DNA from: Psychrobacter sp. UBA3480
GTDB taxonomy: Bacteria; Pseudomonadota; Gammaproteobacteria; Pseudomonadales; Moraxellaceae
Reading direction: 5' to 3'
DNA: 64,000 nt
NCBI RefSeq assembly: GCF_002377945.1
Contig: NZ_DFQV01000009.1
Span: 103,096 to 167,095, forward strand
Positions 55,693 to 64,000 of this stretch are shown piece by piece. How positions within the stretch are numbered: position 1 is the first letter of the stretch; each line of letters begins with the position of its first letter. The position numbers and the translations under genes were made by a program. The notes under the pieces were generated by a model that did no database searches, had not been told where the DNA came from, and worked only from the letters and a program-made list of their open reading frames with translations.

Positions 55693-57069
55693 ATGACGTT
55701 TTTACTAACACTTCTTGCCGCCATATTTGTTTTAGGCCCGCTTATTGCCTTACACGAGTGGGGACATTATATTGTGGCGCGGCTTTGCGGTGTCAAAGTG
55801 CTAACGTACTCTATCGGTTTTGGTCCTAAAGTTTTTGGTTGGACCAGTAAAAAGAGCGGCATCGACTATCGTATCTCAGCATTGCCACTTGGCGGTTATG
55901 TGAAGATGCTAGATGAGCGTGAAGGTAATGTCGCAAAAGATGAGCAGCACCTTGCGTTTAATCGGCAACATCCGCTCAAGAAAATTGCTATCGTTGCAGC
56001 TGGCCCTATCATGAATTTTGTTATCGCTATCGCGCTATTTTGGGTACTATTTATGACCCCATCTGAGCAGTTGGCGACTAAGATTGGACAGGTACTACCA
56101 GATACGCCTGCTGCAATGGCACAGTTACCAGTCGGTGATAAGATTGTTGCGATTGATGGACATGATGTGCAGACATGGGAAGGTATTAACTATCGCCTTG
56201 CAGGACGTATGGGTGAGACGGATAATGTCAGCATTACCTTGCAGTCAGACGCCCAAACCAATCAGTCGACTAAGACCTATCAAGCACCAGTTACGCAGTT
56301 TATGCAAGGTAAGGCTCAAGGCAAAGACGCACTGACCAGCTTTGGTATGTTGCCGTGGCAGCCGCAGATTGCGCCGATTGTAGGCGGTTTGGCTCCCGAT
56401 GGTGCCGCTAGCCGCCAAGGTCTAAAGGTTGGCGACCGCATTACTGCTATTAATAATGAGTCAATCGAAGATTGGATTACTGCCACACGTATCATCCGTG
56501 ATAATCCTGAAACGCTATTGAACTTTACGGTGTTGCGTGATGATAAGTCTGTACAGTTGCAGATTATGCCTCAAGGTAAAAAAGACAACTTGGGTAATGA
56601 TTACGGACAGATTGGTGCGATGGTAGATCAGACTGAGATTGTGATTCCTGATGATTACAAGACTACCGTGGTCTACGGTCCTAGTGAGTCGTTAGTTAAG
56701 TCGTTTGAAAAGACTGAGCAGCTAGCAGTAATGACGGTAAGCTCGATGGGGAAAATGCTGTCAGGTATGATTGGTTTAGACAATTTATCAGGGCCAATTA
56801 CTATTGCTAAGGTCGCCAAACAAAGCTTTGATATCAGTTGGCAAATGGTATTATCGACAGCGGCGCTAATTAGCTTGAGTCTTGCCGTCTTAAACCTTTT
56901 GCCGATTCCAGTATTAGATGGTGGTCATATTGTCTATCATTTTATCGAGCTGATTCGTGGTAAGCCACTGTCTGAAGGTGTGCAAATGGTCGGTCTAAAT
57001 ATCGGTTTACTCTTGCTGGCAGGTTTCATGGTGTTAGCAATTGGTAATGACATCAGCCGGCTATTTTGA
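55693..57069 (+). CDS. rseP: Site-2 metalloprotease RseP
   Basis: 458 residues. Zinc motif H21-E22-x-x-H25 (HEWGH) in the first membrane segment, GFGPKVFGW and ALPLGGYVKM, two PDZ domains in the periplasm (about 110-300), and LPIPVLDGGHIVYH in the third segment. RseP cuts anti-sigma RseA in the sigma-E response and clears signal peptides. Length near E. coli (450). It stands directly upstream of bamA, a common order. Confidence 0.97.
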   Translation: MTFLLTLLAAIFVLGPLIALHEWGHYIVARLCGVKVLTYSIGFGPKVFGWTSKKSGIDYRISALPLGGYVKMLDEREGNVAKDEQHLAFNRQHPLKKIAIVAAGPIMNFVIAIALFWVLFMTPSEQLATKIGQVLPDTPAAMAQLPVGDKIVAIDGHDVQTWEGINYRLAGRMGETDNVSITLQSDAQTNQSTKTYQAPVTQFMQGKAQGKDALTSFGMLPWQPQIAPIVGGLAPDGAASRQGLKVGDRITAINNESIEDWITATRIIRDNPETLLNFTVLRDDKSVQLQIMPQGKKDNLGNDYGQIGAMVDQTEIVIPDDYKTTVVYGPSESLVKSFEKTEQLAVMTVSSMGKMLSGMIGLDNLSGPITIAKVAKQSFDISWQMVLSTAALISLSLAVLNLLPIPVLDGGHIVYHFIELIRGKPLSEGVQMVGLNIGLLLLAGFMVLAIGNDISRLF

Positions 57070-57331
57070 TCGGCTGATGAGCAATATGGCTGATAAAGCA
57101 CGATATACTAATGGTTTTACGCCTATTATAGGCTGATTATTGTTATGATAGGCATGCTACTCTGTGTCGCAGCCTCTGTACTAATCGTAATTTTTAGTTT
57201 ATTTTGTGATGCAATTTATATAAAGTGTTCTGAGTTACCCTTGCATGGGTTTATAACTTTATGCGCACGGGTTAAACAATACGTGCCTTTTAACTTAACT
57301 TAAGCAATTTTTTTATTGACGGATAGTGTTT

Positions 57332-59731
57332 ATGCGTACGCCTTTAATTATGAGCGCGGCTGGGTTGCCGTTAGTTGTAGCGATGATGAGTATGCCAGTA
57401 CAGGCTGCAGAATTTGTAGTAACTGACATCGGTTTTAATGGCTTACAACGCCTAACCCCTGATAGCCTCTATCCGGTCTTACCTGTTACGGTAGGCGATA
57501 CGGTGAATGATAGTAGCTTAGCTGCCAGTATTAAGGCGCTATATGCAACTGAGAACTTTGCTGATATTCAAAGCCGTGTCGAAGGTGGCAAGCTAAGATT
57601 TGACGTCATTGAGCGTCCAACGATCGCTGAAGTAACCTTTGAAGGTAACAAGCTTATTCCAAAAGAAGGACTTGAGCAGGGACTGAAGAACGCGGGACTG
57701 TCTGCTGGTGACGTACTCAAGCAGTCTACTTTGCAAGGCGTGGCCAATGAGCTACAACAGCAATATATTAGTCAAGGTTACTACAATAGTAATATCGAAG
57801 TAGATCAAACGGTACTTGATGGTAACCGTGTGAAACTTGATGTGCGCTTTGTAGAAGGCAAGCCTGCTAAAGTTGTCGATATCAACATCATTGGTAATAA
57901 ACACTTTAGTGATGAAGAGATTAAAGATGTTTTCGCAGTAAAAGAATCTTCGTGGACACGTCTACTATCTAAGTCAGATCGATACGCTCAAGAAAAACTG
58001 GCTGCCAGTCTAGAGAGTTTAAAGGCACTATATCAGAACGATGGTTATGTGCGTTTTTCAGTCGATAATGCCGTATTGAACATCAGCGAAGACAAAAGTA
58101 GTGTGTTTATCGAAGTTAGCCTAAGCGAAGGCGAACAATACCAGTTTGGCGAAGTGAACTTTTTAGGTAAACCTACCTTTGAAAATAGTGAGCTAAAAGA
58201 GCTGGTTAGCTTTGCATCTAATGAAAAATACTCGCAAGCAAAACTAGACGAAACCACTGCTTCTCTTAAAAGACGCTATGGTAACGAAGGCTATTATCTA
58301 GCTCAAATCAGACCAGTACCACGTATCAATGACGATACGAAAATGGTCGATGTCGATTATTATATCGACCCTGCACGTCCTATTTATGTTCGCCGTATCA
58401 ACTTTACAGGTAATATCAAAACGCAAGACGAAGTATTACGTCGTGAGATGCGCCAGTTAGAAGGTACGTTGTCTTCTAATGACAAAATTCAGCTGTCACG
58501 CACGCGTTTGATGCGTACTGGCTTCTTTAAAAATGTCACTGTCGATGTTAAGCCAGTACCCAACCAGCCAGATCAAGTTGATGTAAACTATGTGGTTGAA
58601 GAGCAGCCTTCTGGTAGCTCAACGATTGCAGCTGGTTACTCACAAAGTGGTGGTGTGACTTTCCAATTGGATCTGACCCAAAACAACTTTATGGGTACCG
58701 GTAACCGTGTTAAAGCTGCGCTTTCTCGTTCAGAGACACGTGACTCTTATAGCCTAGGTTATACCGATCCGTACTTTACAGAAAACGGTGTTTCTCAAGG
58801 TATCAGCGGTTATTATCGCAAAACCAAATATGATGACGACAACGTTAGTAACTATGTGACCGATTCATATGGTGCGACGCTGAATTATAGTTATCCTATT
58901 GATGAAACCAAACGTCTGAGTGCGGGTCTGAATGTGGACAACACAAAGGTTCGTGGTGGTCGTTATCTGGGTATATCTAATGTTCAAGAGATTCTAGACG
59001 AGGGCGGTACAAAAACGCCTGAAGTTGATACTGATGGTGTTGCCACTTTCAAGAATGATTATCAGACTTACAATCTATTGTTTGGTTGGGACTACAGTAC
59101 TTTAGACCGTCCAGTATTCCCTACCAAAGGTATGAGCCATGCGATTGATGCAACCATCGGTCTTGGCGATGCCAATTACCAAAAGCTAACTTATAGCGGC
59201 AATATATATTACCCTATTTATAAAGATGTGATCGCGCGTGGTTATACTAAGCTTGGTTATGGTAATGATTTACCGTTCTATGAAAACTTCTATGCTGGTG
59301 GTTATGGCTCAGTACGTGGTTATGAATCATCTACTCTAGGACCTAAATCACAAGTTTATCTTGATGCGGTCAATGATCCAGACAACCAAACCTTCACTGC
59401 AGAAGAGGTTGGTGGTAATGCGCTAGCAACGTTTGGTGCTGAACTAATTTTACCAATGCCGTTTAAAGGTGATTGGGCAGATCAAGTACGCCCAGTATTG
59501 TTTGCTGAAGGTGGTCAGGTCTTTGACACGTCTGATAAAGAAGATCGCACTTTTAATGACTCAGATGTTCCATTACTGACCCAAGATAATGACTTCCGCT
59601 ACAGTGCAGGTGCTGGTATCACTTGGTATACACCAATTGGTCCAATCTCACTTAGTTACGCGGTACCATTTGGCGACAAAGAAGGCGATGAGACTGAAAA
59701 AGTCCAGTTCCAGATTGGTAATACATTCTAA
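57332..59731 (+). CDS. bamA: Outer membrane protein assembly factor BamA
   Basis: 799 residues from ATG 57332; a GTG two codons earlier is the alternative. Signal peptide ending VQA (about 25), five POTRA domains (to about 425; GFNGLQRLTPDSLYPVLPV opens POTRA1), then a 16-strand barrel with the loop-6 motif VRGYESSTLGP and a terminal Phe (QIGNTF). It is the essential core that folds and inserts barrel proteins, working with BamB at 958. In many relatives the periplasmic chaperone gene skp follows; here lpxD comes next. Confidence 0.98.
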   Translation: MRTPLIMSAAGLPLVVAMMSMPVQAAEFVVTDIGFNGLQRLTPDSLYPVLPVTVGDTVNDSSLAASIKALYATENFADIQSRVEGGKLRFDVIERPTIAEVTFEGNKLIPKEGLEQGLKNAGLSAGDVLKQSTLQGVANELQQQYISQGYYNSNIEVDQTVLDGNRVKLDVRFVEGKPAKVVDINIIGNKHFSDEEIKDVFAVKESSWTRLLSKSDRYAQEKLAASLESLKALYQNDGYVRFSVDNAVLNISEDKSSVFIEVSLSEGEQYQFGEVNFLGKPTFENSELKELVSFASNEKYSQAKLDETTASLKRRYGNEGYYLAQIRPVPRINDDTKMVDVDYYIDPARPIYVRRINFTGNIKTQDEVLRREMRQLEGTLSSNDKIQLSRTRLMRTGFFKNVTVDVKPVPNQPDQVDVNYVVEEQPSGSSTIAAGYSQSGGVTFQLDLTQNNFMGTGNRVKAALSRSETRDSYSLGYTDPYFTENGVSQGISGYYRKTKYDDDNVSNYVTDSYGATLNYSYPIDETKRLSAGLNVDNTKVRGGRYLGISNVQEILDEGGTKTPEVDTDGVATFKNDYQTYNLLFGWDYSTLDRPVFPTKGMSHAIDATIGLGDANYQKLTYSGNIYYPIYKDVIARGYTKLGYGNDLPFYENFYAGGYGSVRGYESSTLGPKSQVYLDAVNDPDNQTFTAEEVGGNALATFGAELILPMPFKGDWADQVRPVLFAEGGQVFDTSDKEDRTFNDSDVPLLTQDNDFRYSAGAGITWYTPIGPISLSYAVPFGDKEGDETEKVQFQIGNTF

Positions 59732-59877
59732 ATTAATGACATTACTCTCATCTATCTGAGCAGTTTCAAAGATTGTCTCAAATAGACGGAAATATCATTA
59801 GAGCTTAGTAGGTCGTCAAAACGCATTGTTATTTTGGCGACCGTTTCATTTATAAACATATTTTATTAATAGTCATT

Positions 59878-60894
59878 ATGATAACGATTGAGCAACTCAT
59901 TACTCGAATTGAGCAGCGTCAGCCTATTATTAATAAGGCTGAGATTGATACTGAGCAATTGTGTCAACCATTCAGTAGCGTCGGTAGTTTGACGACAGCC
60001 AGTCAGCAGCAGTTAAGTTTTTTGGCAGATCCTCACTATATTTCTAGCTTGGCGAGCAGTGCCGCAGGGGCAGTGTTGGTAACGGAAGCATATCGTGACC
60101 AGGTGCCTACCTCAGCGATAGCGCTAGTCGTCTCAAATCCATACCTGGCTTATGCCAGTGCCAGTCAGCTTTTTGCACGTCATTCTTTATCTAACGGAAT
60201 TCATCCTAGTGCTGTGATTGCAGACAGTGCTGTTATTGGCGAGCAAGTCAATATCGGTCCTTTTTGTGTGATTGGTGACAATGTACAAATAGGGGCGCGT
60301 AGCTCACTTGATGCTCATGTCGTGGTTGAGGCCAATACTAGTATCGGTACCGATTGTGTCATTAAGTCGCAAGTCGTTGTTGGGCCTGAGTGTGTCATTG
60401 GCAATCACGTTAGATTGCATGCAGGAGTAAGCATCGGATCTGAAGGGTTCGGTTTTGCGCCTACTAAAGATCCTAGTAACACAGGTTGGGAGCGCATTGC
60501 CCAGTTAGGCCGTGTCATTATTGGTGATTATGTACGAGTTGGTAGCCAGACGTGTATCGATCGTGGCGCTATCGATGATACCGTTATTGGTAATCACGTG
60601 ATTATTGATAATTTGGTACAAGTTGCCCATAACGTCCGTATCGGTGACGGTACTGCTATTGCTGCTCAAACTGGCATTGCGGGTAGTACTACGATAGGTA
60701 AGCGCTGTATAATAGGCGGCGCTGTCGGTATCACAGGTCATATTGAGATTACAGACGATGTTGTTCTGTCTGGTATGACCATGGTAACCAAATCCATTAA
60801 AACCGCTGGCTCATATTCATCTGGTACGGCTGCAATGCCAACTGCTAATTGGCGACGTGCTGCTGTACGTTTTCGTCAGCTAGGCAATAACTAA
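59878..60894 (+). CDS. lpxD: UDP-3-O-acylglucosamine N-acyltransferase LpxD
   Basis: 338 residues (E. coli 341). N-terminal uridine-binding domain, then a left-handed beta helix of hexapeptide repeats (I-G-x-x-V/C pattern) with catalytic His251 (VQVAHNVRIGDG). It adds the second acyl chain in lipid A synthesis. The 146-base gap from bamA carries no gene. Confidence 0.97.
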   Translation: MITIEQLITRIEQRQPIINKAEIDTEQLCQPFSSVGSLTTASQQQLSFLADPHYISSLASSAAGAVLVTEAYRDQVPTSAIALVVSNPYLAYASASQLFARHSLSNGIHPSAVIADSAVIGEQVNIGPFCVIGDNVQIGARSSLDAHVVVEANTSIGTDCVIKSQVVVGPECVIGNHVRLHAGVSIGSEGFGFAPTKDPSNTGWERIAQLGRVIIGDYVRVGSQTCIDRGAIDDTVIGNHVIIDNLVQVAHNVRIGDGTAIAAQTGIAGSTTIGKRCIIGGAVGITGHIEITDDVVLSGMTMVTKSIKTAGSYSSGTAAMPTANWRRAAVRFRQLGNN

Positions 60895-60946
60895 TGCAAA
60901 CACAAACAAATAATAGATATTCAAAACACAGCAAGGAAGCGTCATT

Positions 60947-61483
60947 ATGAGCAATAACAATATAGATATCCCAACTGATGAAGACGTTAAAAGCTTGGCT
61001 GAGCAAGGTCTTACGCTACCATTGACGTATCATACGATTAAGCATTATTTACCGCATCGTTATCCTTTTATGCTGGTAGATCGTATTGTAGCTTGTACGC
61101 CAGGCGAGTGTATTACTGGCATCAAAAACGTGACTATTAATGAAGAGTTTTTTAACGGTCACTTTCCTGATGAGCCGATTATGCCAGGGGTATTGATGGT
61201 GGAGTCAATGGCGCAGGTGTCAGGAGTGCTTGGTTTTATCAGTGCAGGGCTGACGGCAGAAGACGGTTATCTCTATCTGTTTGCAGGTGTGGATAAGGTC
61301 CGTTTTAAACGCCGTGTGATTCCTGGTGATCAGCTTATCATTCGTGCAAAAACTGTGATGCAAAGACATGGTATCTATAAATTTGATTGCACTGTCCATG
61401 TCGAAGATGAACTGGCTGCTAGTGCGCAAATTATGATTGCACGCCAAGAGCAGCAAAAACCTGCTAACACGAAGGGTGCTTAA
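60947..61483 (+). CDS. fabZ: 3-hydroxyacyl-ACP dehydratase FabZ
   Basis: 178 residues. Hot-dog fold with LPHRYPFMLVDRI, NEEFFNGHFPDEP (His72) and MVESMAQVSG (Glu86), the catalytic pair. About 27 residues longer than E. coli FabZ at the N-terminus, though the ATG at 60947 has an AAGGA ribosome site, so the extension seems real. It dehydrates 3-hydroxyacyl-ACPs, competing with LpxA/LpxD for their substrate. Confidence 0.97.
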   Translation: MSNNNIDIPTDEDVKSLAEQGLTLPLTYHTIKHYLPHRYPFMLVDRIVACTPGECITGIKNVTINEEFFNGHFPDEPIMPGVLMVESMAQVSGVLGFISAGLTAEDGYLYLFAGVDKVRFKRRVIPGDQLIIRAKTVMQRHGIYKFDCTVHVEDELAASAQIMIARQEQQKPANTKGA

Positions 61484-61658
61484 GTTTTTAATAAGCCATA
61501 CTGCACAAAGAGCGATGTTGAAATCGCTCACTATAGCTACAATAAACAGTTATATATAAACTCTCAACAACGCAACTGGTATTAGCTTCGTTAGTAACAC
61601 TGAAATAGCGATACTTTTTTATTATTTACTCGCATCAAATGATACAAGGGCCCATCTT

Positions 61659-62438
61659 ATGAGTCAGATTCATCCTACAGCACTCATCTCACCGTCCGCG
61701 CAGATTGACGAGACTGCTATCATCGGGCCCTATTGTATCGTTGGTGATGAAGTATCAATTGGTGCGCATACGGTTTTGCATAGACATGTGGTTGTGACTA
61801 AGCTGACTCGTATTGGCCAACACAATGAGTTTTATCAGTTTGCAAGTATCGGTGAAGATCCTCAAGATTTGAAATATGCAGGTGAGCGCACCTGGCTTGA
61901 AATCGGCGATCACAATACGATTCGTGAAGCCTGCAGCTTACATCGCGGTACAGCGCAAGACGGCGAGCTGACTAAAATTGGCAGTCATAATCTACTGATG
62001 GTAAACACCCATGTCGCACATGATTGTGTCATTGGCGATCATAACGTACTGGCCAACAATGTTGGTGTGGCAGGGCATGTGACTATTGGCGACCATACCA
62101 TCATTGGCGGTAACTCAGGTATTCATCAGTTTTGTACAGTAGATGACTATAGCTTGATTGGCGGAGCAAGCCTCATTCTAAAAGATGTGGCTGCATTTAC
62201 AATGGTATCTGGCAATCCAGCAAAGGCTCATGGACTCAATATTGAGGGTATGCGTCGTAAAGGTTGGTCAAAAGAAACCATCAATGTATTACGTCAAGCG
62301 TATCGTACGATTTTCAGATCAGGTTTGACTACTGCACAAGCGTTGGAAGTCCTACATAGTGAGCTATTGGCTAAAGAGCCAAAAATTCAGCTACTTATTG
62401 ATTCCTTACAAAATAGCAGCCGCGGTGTTGTGCGCTAA
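61659..62438 (+). CDS. lpxA: UDP-N-acetylglucosamine acyltransferase LpxA
   Basis: 259 residues (E. coli 262). Beta helix from hexapeptide repeats, catalytic His121 (HVAHDCVIGDHN), GGNSGIHQFC, and a helical C-terminal bundle. It takes the first step of lipid A synthesis. lpxB, next in E. coli, is absent; a strong terminator follows. Confidence 0.98.
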   Translation: MSQIHPTALISPSAQIDETAIIGPYCIVGDEVSIGAHTVLHRHVVVTKLTRIGQHNEFYQFASIGEDPQDLKYAGERTWLEIGDHNTIREACSLHRGTAQDGELTKIGSHNLLMVNTHVAHDCVIGDHNVLANNVGVAGHVTIGDHTIIGGNSGIHQFCTVDDYSLIGGASLILKDVAAFTMVSGNPAKAHGLNIEGMRRKGWSKETINVLRQAYRTIFRSGLTTAQALEVLHSELLAKEPKIQLLIDSLQNSSRGVVR

Positions 62439-62516
62439 AGAAAGCATAACTCGATTAATGATGAGTTTGATACTTTTAATCAGCTAAATTCTTATGGAAT
62501 GAAGGCGAATTAGATG

Positions 62517-62545
62517 AAAGCCATAACTATTTGTTATGGCTTTTT
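62517..62545 (+). terminator. Rho-independent terminator after lpxA
   Basis: AAAGCCATAAC pairs perfectly with GTTATGGCTTT around TATTT, followed by T run. Ends the lpxD-fabZ-lpxA unit. Confidence 0.92.
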
Positions 62546-62740
62546 ATATTTATGAGCACTTGACTTTTTTGGTCGCTTAGCAGAAACTGAGCGTTTACGA
62601 TATTGTAATCAATTCTTTCTTAATGTTGCTGGGCGTTTCACATCGAAGCGTTTACTAAATAGTCTAACGGTAAGGCTGACTATTTATGTTGATCAAGGAA
62701 GATTATCAGTAACGTTAATTGAAGCACGAGGACGGAAAAA

Positions 62741-64000
62741 ATGGCTATCAATAAACAAGAACATGCCCAATGGAGCTCAAGCTTTGGCTTTGTATTGGCA
62801 GCAGTAGGCTCAGCAGTTGGTTTAGGAAACATATGGAAATTTCCATACATGGTTGGCGAAAGCGGTGGTTCAGCTTTCGTTATTGCTTATTTGTTCTGTA
62901 TCGCGCTGGTCGGTTTTCCGATATTAGTTGCTGAATGGTTAATTGGTCGACGTGGTCAAAAAAACCCAGTCAATACTTTTTCAGACGTAGCAGCGAATGA
63001 AGGTAAGTCACGTAGTTGGGGTATTATTGGTGCTACTGGTGTTTTGGGTGGCTTCTTAATTCTATCGTTCTATAGTGTGATCGGTGGTTGGGCGCTTAAC
63101 TATATCACTAAAGTTGCAACAGGTAGCTTTGCTGGTCAAGACAGTGATTCTGTTGCTGCAACCTTTGATGCTATGCTTGCATCAGCTGGTACATTGACGA
63201 TCTGGCATACGGTATTTATGATTTTAACCGCTGTCATCGTTGGTATTGGTGTGACAAGTGGTATCGAAAAAACAGCTAAGATTTTAATGCCATTATTGGG
63301 TGTGATTCTGTTCGTTATCGTTGGTTACAACGTAATGAACGGTGGATTCGGTGAAGCAGTTGCTTACCTATTTACGCCAGATCTTAGCAAACTAACGGCT
63401 GATGTTATGCTTGCAGCATTAGGCCATGCATTCTTCACCCTATCAATTGGTATGGGTATCATGGTCGCTTATGGCTCTTACTTGGGCCGTGAAGTAAACT
63501 TGCTAAAAACAGCACGTACCGTTGTTATTTTGGATACGGTTATTGCGTTGGCTGCTGGTCTTGCCATCTTCCCAATCATCTTTAGCAATGGTCTAGATCC
63601 TGCATCAGGTCCTGGTCTTATCTTTGTAAGCTTGCCAATTGCTTTCGGTAGCATGGGTGCGGGTACTATCATTGGTGCATTGTTCTTCTTGCTTATTACC
63701 TTTGCCGCTATTACTTCATCTATCTCGTTACTTGAGCCAACCGTTGAGTTGTTAGAAGAGCGTACGTCGATGAGTCGTACTGTATCGACTATCGTGGCAA
63801 GTACAGTAATCTGGTTGCTAGGTATTGCAGCATTGCTATCGTTCAACCTATGGTCTGACTTCACTATTATGGGTAACGGTATCTTTGATGCATTAGATAA
63901 ACTTACTAGTAAGTTCCTATTGCCTCTAACAGGTCTGGCTGCAATTGTATTTGTTGGTTGGAAAATGGATCAACGTAACATTCAGCAAGAGCTTGGTTTA
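62741..64000 (+). CDS. Sodium-dependent transporter, NSS (SNF) family, 3'-truncated by window
   Basis: The first 420 codons are open to the window edge with no stop, so the gene continues beyond. Hallmark of the family in segment 1: GFVLAAVGSAVGLGNIWKFP, followed by the GGSAFVIAYL and WLIGRRGQ blocks, and about ten membrane segments so far. Such transporters couple sodium to uptake of amino acids or similar compounds; the substrate is not evident. ATG 62741 follows GAGGACGG. About 195 bases separate it from the lpxA terminator. Confidence 0.94.
   Translation, partial: MAINKQEHAQWSSSFGFVLAAVGSAVGLGNIWKFPYMVGESGGSAFVIAYLFCIALVGFPILVAEWLIGRRGQKNPVNTFSDVAANEGKSRSWGIIGATGVLGGFLILSFYSVIGGWALNYITKVATGSFAGQDSDSVAATFDAMLASAGTLTIWHTVFMILTAVIVGIGVTSGIEKTAKILMPLLGVILFVIVGYNVMNGGFGEAVAYLFTPDLSKLTADVMLAALGHAFFTLSIGMGIMVAYGSYLGREVNLLKTARTVVILDTVIALAAGLAIFPIIFSNGLDPASGPGLIFVSLPIAFGSMGAGTIIGALFFLLITFAAITSSISLLEPTVELLEERTSMSRTVSTIVASTVIWLLGIAALLSFNLWSDFTIMGNGIFDALDKLTSKFLLPLTGLAAIVFVGWKMDQRNIQQELGL

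Noticed and set aside
1..64000. CRISPR array, prophage, complete insertion sequence or rRNA operon
   Set aside because: No regularly spaced repeats, integrase, transposase or rRNA sequence was seen on either strand.

Overview
The window reads as a chromosomal segment of a Moraxellaceae gammaproteobacterium, most likely Psychrobacter. This rests on gene order (pyrH-frr-uppS-cdsA-dxr-rseP-bamA-lpxD-fabZ-lpxA without rpsB-tsf next to it; surE-nlpD without pcm or rpoS), on the general look of the proteins, and on moderate-to-low GC with AT-rich intergenic DNA. It is an inference from memory of the families, not a database match. Nearly all of the window is ordinary coding DNA. No rRNA, CRISPR array, complete insertion sequence, prophage or toxin-antitoxin pair was seen.

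Layout. 1-4055: yfgM-like, bamB and der (outer-membrane assembly and ribosome GTPase). 4188-12230: an orphan sensor kinase with a dead receiver-like tail, a PBP5-type carboxypeptidase, an unknown secreted protein, then surE, an NlpD-like amidase activator and a lytic transglycosylase. 12485-19587: a molybdenum cofactor and molybdate uptake cluster moeA-moaA-moaB-mobA-moaC-moaD-moaE-modA-modB, with no modC. 19803-21040: two unknown AT-rich membrane proteins beside tRNA-Asp and tRNA-Val. 21216-26889: cardiolipin synthase, a Sel1-repeat membrane protein, waaA and rsmE. 27006-31603: an iron(III) ABC importer fbpABC behind a promoter overlapped by a Fur-box-like site. 31637-33486: cmoM and small unknown proteins with palindromic intergenic DNA. 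33779-41649: gyrA, a tandem pair of rarD-like genes each preceded by the same terminator-like hairpin, a GST and RNase Z.

41690-45335: a DUF815 ATPase, a non-RD serine/threonine kinase, a DJ-1/PfpI protein, a ribbon-helix-helix protein, a fragment of a second kinase, and tRNA-Leu. 45543-48779: ntrC and ntrB on the minus strand. 48915-62438: rimO, then pyrH-frr-uppS-cdsA-dxr-rseP-bamA-lpxD-fabZ-lpxA, linking nucleotide supply, ribosome recycling, isoprenoid and phospholipid synthesis, outer-membrane protein insertion and lipid A synthesis. The window ends inside a sodium:neurotransmitter-symporter-family gene.

Most notable observations: a 109-bp MITE-like element with long terminal inverted repeats between frr and uppS; the duplicated hairpin-rarD unit with a paired base change in the stem; the kinase-gene remnant; loss of modC where AT-rich genes sit against a tRNA; the degenerate receiver on the orphan histidine kinase; and several palindromes and short tandem repeats in intergenic DNA. 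I found no convincing new multi-gene system; the best candidates for unknown biology are the 42839-45134 kinase neighbourhood and the 19803-20550 membrane pair.
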